Assembly: GCA_910579155.1 (NCBI GenBank)
Contig: CAJTTS010000003.1
Location: 42,287 to 106,286 of the forward strand
Direction of reading: 5' to 3'
Length of the DNA stretch: 64,000 nucleotides
DNA from: an uncultured Oscillospiraceae bacterium
GTDB lineage: Bacteria; Bacillota_A; Clostridia; Oscillospirales; Oscillospiraceae
Shown here piece after piece: positions 16,580-27,619 of the stretch. Both the position numbers and the translations under genes were made by a program. The notes under the pieces are model-generated. The model did no database searches. It was not told where the DNA came from and was given only the letters and a program-made list of their open reading frames with translations. Position 1 is the first letter of the stretch, and the number at the start of each line of letters is the position of its first letter.

Positions 16580-18274
16580 TCAGGTGCTTTGCGCGTGGCC
16601 TGTTTTGTCCGCGTCGCCGTCGGCCAGGCGGAATTGGATGGAAATGGAGACCTCGGTGCCTTGGCCCTCCTCGCTCTCCACGCTGATGGAGCCGCCCATT
16701 GCCTCCACGATATTTTGGGTGATCGCCATTCCTATGCCCTGAGTCCCGGAGGAGGTGATCTCGCGCTCACGCTGGAAGGGATCGAAAATGTGCTCCAAAA
16801 AGTCTTGGCTCATGCCGATGCCCGTATCCCTGATTTTGAATACGTAGAAGCCATATCCCGCGGGGGCGTCCCGGGACTCGGTCAGGCGGACGCTGATCTG
16901 TCCTCCGGGCAAAGTGAATTTCAGCGCGTTGCTCAAGATGTTCATCAATGCCTGATGCATCTGCCGCCGGTCGCAGACGACATTGCTGTGGACCAAACCC
17001 TCGCTTTCCACGGACAGCTTCAGTTGCCTGGCCCGGACCTCCGCGCGGACGGTGGCCTCCAGCGCCCACAGGATATCCGGCAGTACACAGGGGGCTTCGT
17101 CGATGCTGATGTCCCCGCTCTCAAGATGGCTGATGTTCAGCAGGTTGCCGATGAGGGTTTGCAGATCGTTGGCGGACGACATGATCTGGTCCAGATAGTT
17201 GATGACCGCTTGTTTGTTATTGACGGACAGCTTGGCCAGGGCGGTGAAGCCTGTGATTGCGTTCATGGGGGTGCGCAGGTCGTGGGATATATTGCTGAAA
17301 AAGATACTTCTGGCCCGTTTGGCCCGCTGGGTTTGCCTCAAGGCGTCCTCCAGCAGCTTGCGCTGGGTTTCCAACGCCTCGTCGGTCAGCTTTTGGTGGG
17401 TGATGTCCACAAATATGCCCACATAGGTGATGGGCGTTCCATCCGTCCGGCGGGACAGGTTGCCTACCGCCTGGAACCACCGCCATCCCCGGTCGCGGGT
17501 CAGCAGGCGGTACTGCACGGAGTAAGTCTTTTTTCCTGTGTAATCGGCGATGGCGCCGTAAAATTCCTGTAAAACATGCTCCTTGTCCTCCTCGTGGAGC
17601 AGATCCGACCAGGACTCCAGCGTGTTGGGGAAATCTGCCTCGTTCTGATAGCCCAACATGGCGCGGAACTCGTCGCTCCAGTTCACGCGAATCATCTCGC
17701 CCAGCTCGTTGAACTCCATCGACCACATGCTGGAACTGAACAGCTCGTTTACCATGCGCAGTGCGGCGGTCTCGTGCTCCAACTGCTTCAGTACCTCCAG
17801 CCGTTCCCGGGCCGCCTGGACGGCGTGGGCGTCGCTGATCTCCCGCAGGTGGCGCTCGGTGGCATCCTCCACAAAGACATAGAACACGTCCCCGTAGAGG
17901 CTGGTGTGGACAAAGCGGCCATAGTCCCGAATCCAGCGGATCACGCCGTCCTTGCGGGTGACGCGGTACTCCACATAGTCCAGCCCTTTGCTGCTTTTCG
18001 ATATCTGGCTGTGGATGCTTTTCTGCACCTGCTCCAGTTCCTCCGGATGGACCAGTCCCCGGAAGCTGTTACCGATGTAAGCCCTGAAATCCTCCAGGCT
18101 GTCGCAGCCGAGTATGTTGACCATGGCCTGGTTGGCGTAGATGAGCTCCTCGTTTCCGTCCGCGTGATAGATGAAGAAGCCGCCGGGCATTCCATCCGTG
18201 ATTTGTTCGATGGCCGGGAGCGTCTGTTCGTTTAGGTCCAGCGGAAGCACCCACTTGTTTTCCTGTTTGTTCAT
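16580..18274 (-). CDS. PAS-PAS cytoplasmic sensor histidine kinase
   Basis: The 564-residue protein has no membrane segment. PAS domain 1 is at about 22-135 (ITDGMPGGFFIYHADGNEEL) and PAS 2 at about 165-290 (MLGYQNEADFPNTLESWSDL). A coiled coil and the HisKA box SHDLRTPMN follow (His near residue 328), then a HATPase with N-box MNILSNALKFT and the glycine motifs RDTGIGMS and GTQGIGMAI. It autophosphorylates in response to a cytoplasmic cue, possibly redox or a small ligand through PAS. No response regulator is adjacent, so its partner is elsewhere. The start at 18274 follows a GAGGAG site; upstream in-frame sequence is not protein-like. Confidence 0.88.
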   Translation of the reverse strand: MNKQENKWVLPLDLNEQTLPAIEQITDGMPGGFFIYHADGNEELIYANQAMVNILGCDSLEDFRAYIGNSFRGLVHPEELEQVQKSIHSQISKSSKGLDYVEYRVTRKDGVIRWIRDYGRFVHTSLYGDVFYVFVEDATERHLREISDAHAVQAARERLEVLKQLEHETAALRMVNELFSSSMWSMEFNELGEMIRVNWSDEFRAMLGYQNEADFPNTLESWSDLLHEEDKEHVLQEFYGAIADYTGKKTYSVQYRLLTRDRGWRWFQAVGNLSRRTDGTPITYVGIFVDITHQKLTDEALETQRKLLEDALRQTQRAKRARSIFFSNISHDLRTPMNAITGFTALAKLSVNNKQAVINYLDQIMSSANDLQTLIGNLLNISHLESGDISIDEAPCVLPDILWALEATVRAEVRARQLKLSVESEGLVHSNVVCDRRQMHQALMNILSNALKFTLPGGQISVRLTESRDAPAGYGFYVFKIRDTGIGMSQDFLEHIFDPFQREREITSSGTQGIGMAITQNIVEAMGGSISVESEEGQGTEVSISIQFRLADGDADKTGHAQST

Positions 18275-18358
18275 ATGCAGCTTCTCCTCATTTTTTGATA
18301 TTGACACAATTTTATCACGTTGCGGGCTTCGGCGCAAGAGAAAACAGACTTTCAGAAA

Positions 18359-18389
18359 ACCGGGAAATGCCGTTGAAGCATTCCCCGGT
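18359..18389 (-). terminator. Terminator of the LysR gene
   Basis: A 12-bp stem with one mismatch and a 7-base loop, followed on the minus strand by TTTTC, lies 25 bases after the LysR stop. Confidence 0.6.
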
Positions 18390-18414
18390 CCGGATGGCGT
18401 TACCGGAGGGCGAT

Positions 18415-19308
18415 TCAACTCCGGTCCATGTCCAAGGCACGTTTTGCGTATTCTTTGAATTGCAGCGCGGCAGAGGAAAGGGGCTTGTTGCGTTTCCACG
18501 CCAAAACAGAGGTTGTGGTCAGTTCCGGCGATAATGGGAGGGCGCATAGCTCCGACGAGTCCAAAAAGGGAAGCCCGCCCTCCACAGCCAGCGCGTAGCC
18601 GATCCCGGACTGCGCCAGCAGAACACAATTGGACACCAAATTGTTGGCGGCCACGATATCCAGTTTATTGTAATACTCGCCGAACCAGTTTGCCACTTCA
18701 TCGAATACCTTTTGCCGGCTTGGTACGATAATAGGGACGTCCGCCAGCTCCCTGGCTGTGACGGCTTTCTGTTTTGCCAGCGGCGCACCGGCGGGCATGA
18801 CGGTAACCCAGCGTTCTTTGTGGGGCATACGGATATATTCAAACCGCTCCATATCCGCCGGCTCCAGCAGTAGGCCGATGTCGGTCAGCCCCTCATCCAT
18901 GCGGCGCTTGATTCGATCCGTCCCGGTGGTATAGACGTCGAACACCACGCGGGGATGCCGCTGGCGAAACCCTGTCATTAAATCGGACAGGACGCGGACA
19001 GCGCCCAATTCGCCGCAGCCGATGTAAACAGTCCCCTCGACCTGTTCCTCGCGGATGGTTACCTCCGCCTCCGTCTTTTCCAGCAGCTCCAGAATCTCCT
19101 CCGCTCTGCGGCGCAGCAGGACACCTTCGTCCGTCAGCACAAGGGGACGGCTGTCGCGCTGAAACAGTTTAGCCCCGATCTGACGCTCCAAACAAGTCAT
19201 TTGGCGGCTCAGGGTGGGCTGGGTGATATTCAACGCCTTGGCCGCGTTGGTGATATTTTGTTCTCGTGCCACGGTCAGGAAATAGTGGAGCAGCCTTGTC
19301 TCGATCAT
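18415..19308 (-). CDS. LysR-family transcriptional regulator
   Basis: The 297-residue protein has an N-terminal winged helix-turn-helix (residues 1-60: FLTVAREQNITNAAKALNIT, then QPTLSRQMTCLERQIGAKLF) and a LysR substrate-binding domain (VEGTVYIGCGELGAVRVL onward). I prefer ATG 19308, which begins the conserved MIETRLLHYF; upstream in-frame codons look like leader. It lies downstream of the beta-glucoside operon, separated by a terminator, so regulation of that operon is possible but not shown. LysR proteins usually act on a divergent neighbour; none is present here. Confidence 0.9.
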   Translation of the reverse strand: MIETRLLHYFLTVAREQNITNAAKALNITQPTLSRQMTCLERQIGAKLFQRDSRPLVLTDEGVLLRRRAEEILELLEKTEAEVTIREEQVEGTVYIGCGELGAVRVLSDLMTGFRQRHPRVVFDVYTTGTDRIKRRMDEGLTDIGLLLEPADMERFEYIRMPHKERWVTVMPAGAPLAKQKAVTARELADVPIIVPSRQKVFDEVANWFGEYYNKLDIVAANNLVSNCVLLAQSGIGYALAVEGGLPFLDSSELCALPLSPELTTTSVLAWKRNKPLSSAALQFKEYAKRALDMDRS

Positions 19309-19475
19309 AACGTGATCCCGCTTTCCGCAATGATGCGCTGATTCAGCAAAAGGCGACTGCTGTTGCGCCGACGTATTTTTTGTGGAAAAATGTGACAAAA
19401 ACCTGCATTTTCTCTTTTGTTCTTCTATTATATACCGGAATTGGTGAAATTTAAAGCGGAAATCCTCAAAGGAAC

Positions 19476-19507
19476 GGGGCGGCTCCCCGCTGAACGGGGG
19501 CCGCCCC
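19476..19507 (-). terminator. Terminator of the beta-glucoside operon
   Basis: GGGGCGGC-TCCCC pairs with GGGG-GCCGCCCC around a 7-base loop, just after the PTS stop at 19533. The T-run on the minus strand is weak (GTTCCTTT). Confidence 0.55.
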
Positions 19508-19532
19508 TTAGACGTTATGCTATCATTTTCAA

Positions 19533-21439
19533 TTACTTCTTGTAGGTCATGACAACGTCGCTTGTTGTTACCTTTCCAAAAGCGGAGGGCACGGGCTCGC
19601 CCACCTCGTCGCCGTTGGTGATGACAAAGGGCGTCACCACTTGATATCCCTTCTTGGTGATAAAGTCGATGTCGAACTTCAGCAGGATTTGGCCCCGCTT
19701 GACCCGATCGCCCTCTTTGACCAGGGGAGTGTATCCCTCTCCGTTCAGCTCCACGGTGTTCATGCCGACGTGGATGAGCAGCTCGGCGCCGTCTGCGGCT
19801 GTCACGCCGATGGCGTGGCCCGCGTAGGTGGAGATCACGCCGTCGCAGGGCGCACAGACCTCGCCCACCGAAGGGATGAACGCCACGCCGCCGCCCAGAA
19901 CGCCGGAGGAGAACACCTCATCCTCCACCTGGTCCAGGGCGATGGTCTCACCGGCGATGGGGGCGTACAGAACACCGGGTTCCGTAGCAACCATCGGGGT
20001 TTCCTTAACCGGTTTCACAACACCGGTCTCGGCGGGGTCCAGCTTGCCGTTCTTCGCCCAGATGCCGAACATGACGTAGCTGGCGGCGAAGGCGACACCC
20101 ATGGCGATGAGGACGCCGATGACAGCGAAAATCAGATTGCTCATGGTATAGCCCAGCGGGATGACGTCCTCGGTGGGGATATACGCGGGCAAGACCAGCA
20201 GCCCCGGGGAGCCGCCCGCGAAACGGGCGACCCGGGTGATGCCCAGGAACAGGCCGCCGACGCCGCCGCCCAGCATGGCGGCGTACAACGGGAAGGTGAA
20301 TTTCAGGTTGACGCCGTACAGCACCGGCTCGGTGATGCCCAGCACGCCGGTCAGGCCGGCGGAGGAGGCCTGCTGCTTGGTGTCCGGGTTCTTGGAGCGG
20401 ATGGCCACCGCCAGGCCCGCAGCGCCCTGGGCCACGTTGGACACCAGCATGCCGGGGCCCACCACCGTATCCCACTTGACGGTGGCCAGGTTGTTGGTGC
20501 CGATGGGGATCAGGCCGTAATGCGTGCCCGTCATGACCAGCAGCGGGGTGAAGATGCCGACGATGGTGGGCACGATCCAGGGGGCGAAATTATTCAGCCA
20601 CACGAAGAATACGTTGATGAGGTTGGACACCCACGCGCCGATGGGGCCCAGTACCACGATGGTGGCGGTGCCGCCCACCAGCAGGCTCACCAGGGGCACC
20701 GAGAAGAATTTGACCGCCCTGGGGGAGACCTTCTGCATGAAGTGCTCCACCACCGACATAAACCAGACGCCCAGGATGATGGGGATGACCGAGGAGGTAT
20801 AGGTTGCCTTGGTGACCGGCAGGACGCCCAGGAAGGTGACCGCCTCCTCGCCGCCCAGCAGGCTGATAAACGCCGGATACACCAGGATGCCGGCCAGGGC
20901 CATGGCGGTGCCCTGGTTGCACTTGAACTTCCTGGCGCAGGACGCGGCCAGAAGGATGGGCATGAAATAGAACGCCGCGTCCGCCATCGCGTTCAGGATG
21001 ATATAGGTTTGGGTGCCGCTCTTGAGCACGCCCATAGCGGAGAACAGCGCCATGAACGCCTTGAGCAGACCGGCTCCGGTAATGGCCGGAATGATGGGCT
21101 GGAAGATGCTGGCGATGCCCTCCAACACCTTGCTCAGTTTCGAGCGGTTGTCTTCCTTCTCAGCCTCCGGGTCCTGGATCGCGCCCGCGGCCTCAAAGCC
21201 GCCCAGGGCGACCACTTCCTGATAGACCACCGGAACGTCCGGCCCGATTACGATCTGGTACTGGCCGCCCGCGTTCACCACGGACAGCACGCCGGCGGTC
21301 TTTTTCAAGACGTCCGTGTTTGCCTTTCCGTCGTCCTTCAAGGTAAAGCGGAGGCGGGTCGCACAGTGGACGACCCCGCTCACGTTTTCCTTTCCGCCGA
21401 CGTTTTCCAAAATTTTCCGGCTAAGCTCTTGTAATCCAT
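19533..21439 (-). CDS. Beta-glucoside PTS transporter EIIBCA, with apparent 5' frameshift
   Basis: The open frame (625 codons from a TTG at 21410) encodes a full EIIB (Cys in VVHCATRLRF), EIIC (about ten membrane segments) and EIIA (active His in ELLIHVGMNTVEL). The enzyme would import and phosphorylate aryl- or beta-glucosides. The good start is ATG 21439 behind a GAGAGGAGAG site and encodes MDYKSLA, exactly the family's N-terminus. That frame then runs out of register and stops after 19 codons, while the next frame resumes with RKILENVGGKENV. One missing base near 21418 explains this. Either a real mutation, a sequencing error, or a rescue from TTG 21410 is possible. The upstream partner is the 6-phospho-beta-glucosidase. 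Confidence 0.85.
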
Positions 21440-21488
21440 TTGAACTCTCCTCTCACAAGTATTTCTCCTTCGGCAGGTCCCCGGAAGC

Positions 21489-22943
<1,455 letters not shown>

Positions 22944-22992
22944 CTAAAAATGGACAGTTTTTGGAAAATTTTGTTTTTGATAAGACAATTCT

Positions 22993-23031
22993 TCTGTTAA
23001 CAGATTATCGTATCTTGTTGGCAATGTCCAA
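22993..23031 (-). promoter_or_regulatory. Promoter and possible operator of the beta-glucoside operon
   Basis: On the minus strand TTGGAC (23031-23026), 16 bases, GATAAT (23009-23004). The perfect 12-base palindrome TCTGTTAACAGA (22993-23004) abuts the -10, where a repressor would block initiation. Palindromes of this length also occur by chance, so position is the main support. Confidence 0.5.
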
Positions 23032-23124
23032 TACTCTATAGGCATTTTATATTCATGCTCAAAAAGCATTTTACCCTTACCGGAGGCGTTCCAGTCACGG
23101 CCCGCAAATCAGGCCCGATGGATC

Positions 23125-23165
23125 AAACGCCCCGCGTTCCAAGCGCCTGGAACGCGGGGCGTTTT
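23125..23165 (-). terminator. Terminator of the MATE-MarR operon
   Basis: A perfect 16-bp GC-rich stem (23125-23140 with 23149-23164) with an 8-base loop abuts the MarR stop codon. On the minus strand it is followed by TTTGATCC. Confidence 0.8.
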
Positions 23166-23611
23166 CACCGTTTTATTTCACCGCTGTCCGGTTCCCGGCA
23201 ACTGTTGTCCTCCAATCGGCGCAGCAGGGAAGACAGCAGCGTCCAATCCTCGACGGAGATGCCGTCGGCAAGCTTTTCCTGGAAGCGGTCATAGGCGTGC
23301 TCGATTTTCTCCAGCATTTCCTCTCCTTCCGGGGTGAGAAAGAGCTGGTACTGCCTGCGGTTTTCCGGGTCCTGTGTCCGGCGGAGGTGACCCATTTCCT
23401 CCAGCCGCCGGGCTCCCCGGGCCACGCTGGTTTTGTCCAGACAGAAGAAATTTGCGATGCCGTCCTGGCTGACGCCGGGGCAGCGGCCGGCCCGGAGTAC
23501 GATCAGGTGCATGACGCCCACGTACCCATGGGAGTTGAGAATGGTGCGCTGGAGAAAGTAGAGGCGCTGGCGGTTGATCCGCAGCAGGCTGGACATTACC
23601 GGGTCTGTCAT
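23165..23611 (-). CDS. MarR-family transcriptional regulator
   Basis: The 148-residue protein has a central winged helix-turn-helix (VSQDGIANFFCLDKTSVARG then ARRLEEMGHLRRTQDPENRR) and flanking dimerisation helices, the MarR layout. Its ATG overlaps the stop of the upstream MATE gene (ATGA), so the exporter and its regulator are made together. A 16-bp perfect palindrome at the operon promoter (25050-25065) is the likely autoregulatory site. The inducer is probably a MATE substrate. Confidence 0.92.
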   Translation of the reverse strand: MTDPVMSSLLRINRQRLYFLQRTILNSHGYVGVMHLIVLRAGRCPGVSQDGIANFFCLDKTSVARGARRLEEMGHLRRTQDPENRRQYQLFLTPEGEEMLEKIEHAYDRFQEKLADGISVEDWTLLSSLLRRLEDNSCREPDSGEIKR

Positions 23612-25011
23612 AACTCGTCCCCTCCCAGCGCGGCCTGGGCCTGCTCCATTGCCTCAATCCTCCGGTGTACCCGGCGGATCAGCGGCACCGCCAGAAGCAG
23701 GGTGAGCAGGTCCGCCACCGCCTGGACGGAGGCCACGCCGTTGGCTCCCCACAAGTGGGATATGGGGTAGACGATGGGCAGGAAGCAGGTGCCCTGCCGG
23801 GCGGTGGACAGCAGCAGCGCGCCCCGGGCGTCGCCCAGCCCCGCGCAGAACATGTTGACCACCGCCACCCAGCCGTGTATGGGCAGCACGAGGCATTGCA
23901 GGCGGATGGCCAGCGCTCCCACCGCCAGCATCTCGGCGGACTGGTCCGACTTGGCGAACACGCCGATGAGCTGATTGGCGGACAGGGCCAGGGCGACGCC
24001 CATGACCAGCGCCCCTACGATGGCGGCGCGGGAGGCGAAGCGGTAGCTCTCCTTCACCCGGTTGTACCGCTTGGCGCCCCAGTTGAAGCCCGCCACCGGC
24101 TGGAAGCCGGTGCCAAAGCCCAGAATTACGCCGAAGGGGAACATCATCACCTTGGTGGATACGCCGATGCCGGCCAACACAGCGTCGGAGATGCCGCCGG
24201 CGATGTTGTTGAGCACGATGGCGGACACCACCGCCAGCCCGGAGCGGAACATGGAGGAGGAGCCCACGGTAAACACCTGCGTGACAATATCCCGGGCGGG
24301 ACGGAACCGGCGGATGGACAGGCGGAGCACACTGCGCCGGGTGATATAGGGGAACACCAGAATGGCGAAGCTCACCAGCTTGGAGATGGCGGTGGCCAGC
24401 GAGGCCCCGGCCACGCCCATGTCAAGGTTGAAGATGAAGATGGGGTCCAGGAAGCAGTTCAGGATGCCGCCGAAGCCCATGCCGAACATGGACAGCACGG
24501 CGTTGCCCTCCGCACGGAGGCACTGGTTCATCACGAAATTTGCCGCCATGAAGGGGGCAACCAGCAGCACATAGGTGGCGTAATCCACGGCGTATTGCTC
24601 GCAGGTGTCGGTGGCGCCCAGCAGCCGGACCATGGGGTGCATAAAGGCAACGCCCAGCAGAGTGACCACCGCGCCGAAGAGGACCGCCGTAAAGAAGGCG
24701 GTGGACAGCACGCGGTCCGCCTTCTCGTTCTCCCTGGCCCCCAGCAGGCGGGAGATGTAGCTGGCCGCGCCCACGGCCAGCATGGACCCGGCCATCATGA
24801 TGATCTGGTCCAAAGAGGCGTTGACGCTGATGGCGGCCTGGGCGCTCTCGCCCAGACTGCTGACAAAATAGGTGTCGGCCAGATTGTAGATGGATGTGAT
24901 GAGGAAGGAAATGATGGACGGCAGGGCCATTTTTCCAATGATCCGGGGCAGGGAACCCTTGAGCATCATATCTTCGCGCTGCTGCTGTCTCTCTTTCTCC
25001 ATGCTTGGCAT
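23608..25011 (-). CDS. MATE-family efflux transporter (MarR-linked)
   Basis: The 467-residue, 12-segment membrane protein has MATE hallmarks: MALPSIISFLITSIYNLADTY near the start and FGTGFQPVAGFNWGAKRYNR in the middle. It exports cationic drugs or metabolites in exchange for H+ or Na+. The start at 25011 has an upstream CGGAGGA; a second ATG nine bases on is possible. It is the first gene of a two-gene operon with MarR and is preceded by a consensus promoter overlapped by a MarR-type palindrome. Confidence 0.93.
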   Translation of the reverse strand: MPSMEKERQQQREDMMLKGSLPRIIGKMALPSIISFLITSIYNLADTYFVSSLGESAQAAISVNASLDQIIMMAGSMLAVGAASYISRLLGARENEKADRVLSTAFFTAVLFGAVVTLLGVAFMHPMVRLLGATDTCEQYAVDYATYVLLVAPFMAANFVMNQCLRAEGNAVLSMFGMGFGGILNCFLDPIFIFNLDMGVAGASLATAISKLVSFAILVFPYITRRSVLRLSIRRFRPARDIVTQVFTVGSSSMFRSGLAVVSAIVLNNIAGGISDAVLAGIGVSTKVMMFPFGVILGFGTGFQPVAGFNWGAKRYNRVKESYRFASRAAIVGALVMGVALALSANQLIGVFAKSDQSAEMLAVGALAIRLQCLVLPIHGWVAVVNMFCAGLGDARGALLLSTARQGTCFLPIVYPISHLWGANGVASVQAVADLLTLLLAVPLIRRVHRRIEAMEQAQAALGGDEL

Positions 25012-25049
25012 ACGTGTAAATCCTCCGTTTGCTTTGTTTTATCTGCAAC

Positions 25050-25093
25050 TGTTTCATATGAAACATCATAGCGGAGAAGATATGAAATGTCAA
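25050..25093 (-). promoter_or_regulatory. Consensus promoter with MarR-type operator
   Basis: On the minus strand TTGACA (25093-25088), 17 bases, TATGAT (25070-25065). A perfect 16-base palindrome TGTTTCATATGAAACA (25050-25065) starts at the -10 and covers the transcription start. This is the expected place and shape for MarR repression of the MATE-MarR operon. Confidence 0.8.
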
Positions 25094-25243
25094 GGGATGG
25101 AGGGAAATTGCTCCGCTCAAATGCCTGCCGCGTCGGGGACCGCGCGCGGTCCGGGACTTTGGGAAAAAGCGGTCGCTCAAAATACAGTGGATTTTCCCTG
25201 CGGGCTATGGTACAATTCAGCCAATGACAGAAGAGAGGCGCTT

Positions 25244-27592
25244 ATGGATATGACTTTGAAGAATTTGAAGATTGGAGAGAGCGCCACCATCACGGCGGTG
25301 GGCGGGGAGGGCGCGCTCCGGCAGCATTTTCTGGATATGGGCGTGATCCCGGGCGCGGAGGTCACGGTGGTGAAGTTCGCGCCCATGGGCGACCCGATGG
25401 AGCTGCAAATCCACGGCTATGAGCTGACGCTCCGGCTGGCGGACGCGGATCAGATCGCCGTCAGACCCATCCGGGAGAGGACGAATCAGCACAGTCATGT
25501 GGACCGGTTTGACCCCACGGCCCATCCGGGGCTGGGGGAGGACGGGAAATACCACGCCAAGGGGGACGGCGAGGTGCTGCCGGAGGGGACGCAGCTCACC
25601 TTTGCCCTTGTGGGAAACCAGAACTGCGGCAAGACCACCCTGTTCAACCAACTGACCGGCGCCAACCAGCACGTGGGCAATTTTCCGGGCGTTACGGTGG
25701 ACCGGAAGGACGGCCCTATCAAGGGACACCCGGACACGCAGGTCACCGACCTGCCGGGGATCTACTCCATGTCGCCCTACAGCAGCGAGGAGATCGTTTC
25801 ACGGAACTTCGTTTTGGGCGAGCGGCCCCGGGCCATCATCAACATTGTGGATGCCACCAACATTGAGCGCAACCTGTACCTGACCATGCAGCTTCTGGAA
25901 ATGAATGTTCCCCTGGTGGTGGCCCTCAATATGATGGACGAGGTGACCAGCAACAACGGCTCCATCGACATCAACGGGATGGAAGCCATGCTGGGCGTTC
26001 CGGTGGTGCCCATCTCCGCCGCTAAAAACGAAGGGGTTCGGGAGCTGATCGACCACGCCCTGCACATTGCCCGGTATCAAGAGCGGCCGAAGAAACAGGA
26101 TTTTTGCAGCAAGGACGATCACGGCGGCGCCATCCACCGGGCCATCCACGCGGTGGAATCCATCCTGGAGGACCACGCGGAGCAGGCCGGCCTGCCCCTG
26201 CGGTTTTCCGCCACAAAGGTGATCGAGGGGGATGGGCTGATCCTGGAGCAGTTGAAGCTGGAGCGGAATGAAACGGAGGCCATCGAGCACATCGTCACGC
26301 AGATGGAGCGGGAGGGCGGGATGGACCGCAGCGCCGCCATTGCCGATATGCGCTTCGACTTTATCGAATACGTCTGCGAGCGCACGGTGCAAAAGCCACG
26401 GGAGAGCCGGGAGCGCCTCCGCTCGGAAAAGATTGACCGCGTCCTCACCGGGAAATGGACGGCCATTCCCTGCTTCATTGCCATTATGGGGCTGGTCTTT
26501 TACCTGACGTTCCATGTGATCGGCGCATTCCTTCAGGAGCTTTTGGCGGCGGGGATTGACGCGCTCTCTTCCGTGGCGGAGGCCTGGATGACTGCCGCCC
26601 ACGTCAATGAGGCGCTTCGCAGCCTGGTGATCGACGGGATCTTCGGCGGCGTGGGGAGCGTGCTGAGCTTCCTGCCCATCGTGGTCACGCTGTTTTTCTT
26701 CCTCTCCATCATGGAGGACAGCGGCTATGTGGCCCGGGTGGCGTTTTTTATGGACAAGCTGCTGCGGAAGCTGGGGCTTTCGGGACGCAGCATCGTGCCC
26801 ATGCTGATCGGCTTCGGCTGTACGGTGCCCGCCGTGATGTCCACCAGGACCTTGCCCAGCAAGCGGGACCGGAAGATGACGATCTTGCTGACGCCGTTTA
26901 TGAGCTGTACGGCGAAGCTGCCCATCTATGCCTTTTTTGTGGGCGCGTTTTTCCCCGGCCGGGGCGGGCTGATTATGACCGGGCTGTACCTTCTGGGCAT
27001 TGTGGTGGCCATCGTGGTGGCGCTGCTCTTTAAAGAAACCCTGTTCAAGGGCGAAGCGGTGCCCTTTGTCATGGAGCTCCCCAATTACCGGATGCCGGGG
27101 GCGAAAAATGTGGCCCAGCTCCTGTGGGAAAAGGCCAAGGACTTTTTGAACCGGGCGTTCAGCATCATTTTGCTGGCCACCATTGTGGTATGGTTCCTAC
27201 AGAGCTTTGATTTACACCTGGACATGGTGTCCGACGCCTCCAACAGCCTGATGGCGGTGGCGGTGGGCTGGCTCGCCCCGATTTTGGCGCCCCTCGGCCT
27301 GGGCGACTGGCGCATTGCCACCTCGCTGGTCAGCGGCTTCCTGGCCAAGGAGAGCGTGGTATCCACCATGGAGCTGTTGTTCGGCGGCGGCATCCAAGCG
27401 GCGCTGTCTCCGGTTGACGCCGCGACAATGCTGGTGTTTTCCCTTTTGTATACCCCTTGCGTGGCCTCCATCGCCGCGATCCGCCGGGAGCTGGGGGGAA
27501 AGTGGGCGATCGGCGTGGTGCTTTGGCAATGTGTGGTTGCCTGGATCGTGGCGTTTTTCGTGCGGGGTGTCTGTCTGGCCGCCGGTCTTTAG
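25244..27592 (+). CDS. feoB: Ferrous iron transporter FeoA-FeoB fusion
   Basis: The protein has 782 residues. Residues 1-75 are a FeoA SH3-like domain (LKIGESATITAVGG). The FeoB G domain follows with G1 GNQNCGKTT (~124-132), G3 DLPGIYS and G4 NMMDEV, then the cytosolic spacer, then about eight membrane segments with the two gate motifs (FGGVGSVLSFLPIVVTLFFF and GFGCTVPAVMSTRTL). It imports Fe2+ across the inner membrane. The FeoA fusion is common in Clostridia. The G1 motif has Gln where Pro is usual. It is followed 27 bases later by a Cys-rich mini-protein. Start chosen at ATG 25244 behind AGAGAGG. Confidence 0.96.
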   Translation: MDMTLKNLKIGESATITAVGGEGALRQHFLDMGVIPGAEVTVVKFAPMGDPMELQIHGYELTLRLADADQIAVRPIRERTNQHSHVDRFDPTAHPGLGEDGKYHAKGDGEVLPEGTQLTFALVGNQNCGKTTLFNQLTGANQHVGNFPGVTVDRKDGPIKGHPDTQVTDLPGIYSMSPYSSEEIVSRNFVLGERPRAIINIVDATNIERNLYLTMQLLEMNVPLVVALNMMDEVTSNNGSIDINGMEAMLGVPVVPISAAKNEGVRELIDHALHIARYQERPKKQDFCSKDDHGGAIHRAIHAVESILEDHAEQAGLPLRFSATKVIEGDGLILEQLKLERNETEAIEHIVTQMEREGGMDRSAAIADMRFDFIEYVCERTVQKPRESRERLRSEKIDRVLTGKWTAIPCFIAIMGLVFYLTFHVIGAFLQELLAAGIDALSSVAEAWMTAAHVNEALRSLVIDGIFGGVGSVLSFLPIVVTLFFFLSIMEDSGYVARVAFFMDKLLRKLGLSGRSIVPMLIGFGCTVPAVMSTRTLPSKRDRKMTILLTPFMSCTAKLPIYAFFVGAFFPGRGGLIMTGLYLLGIVVAIVVALLFKETLFKGEAVPFVMELPNYRMPGAKNVAQLLWEKAKDFLNRAFSIILLATIVVWFLQSFDLHLDMVSDASNSLMAVAVGWLAPILAPLGLGDWRIATSLVSGFLAKESVVSTMELLFGGGIQAALSPVDAATMLVFSLLYTPCVASIAAIRRELGGKWAIGVVLWQCVVAWIVAFFVRGVCLAAGL

Positions 27593-27619
27593 AATCTGTG
27601 GAAACCGGGAGGGATTAGG

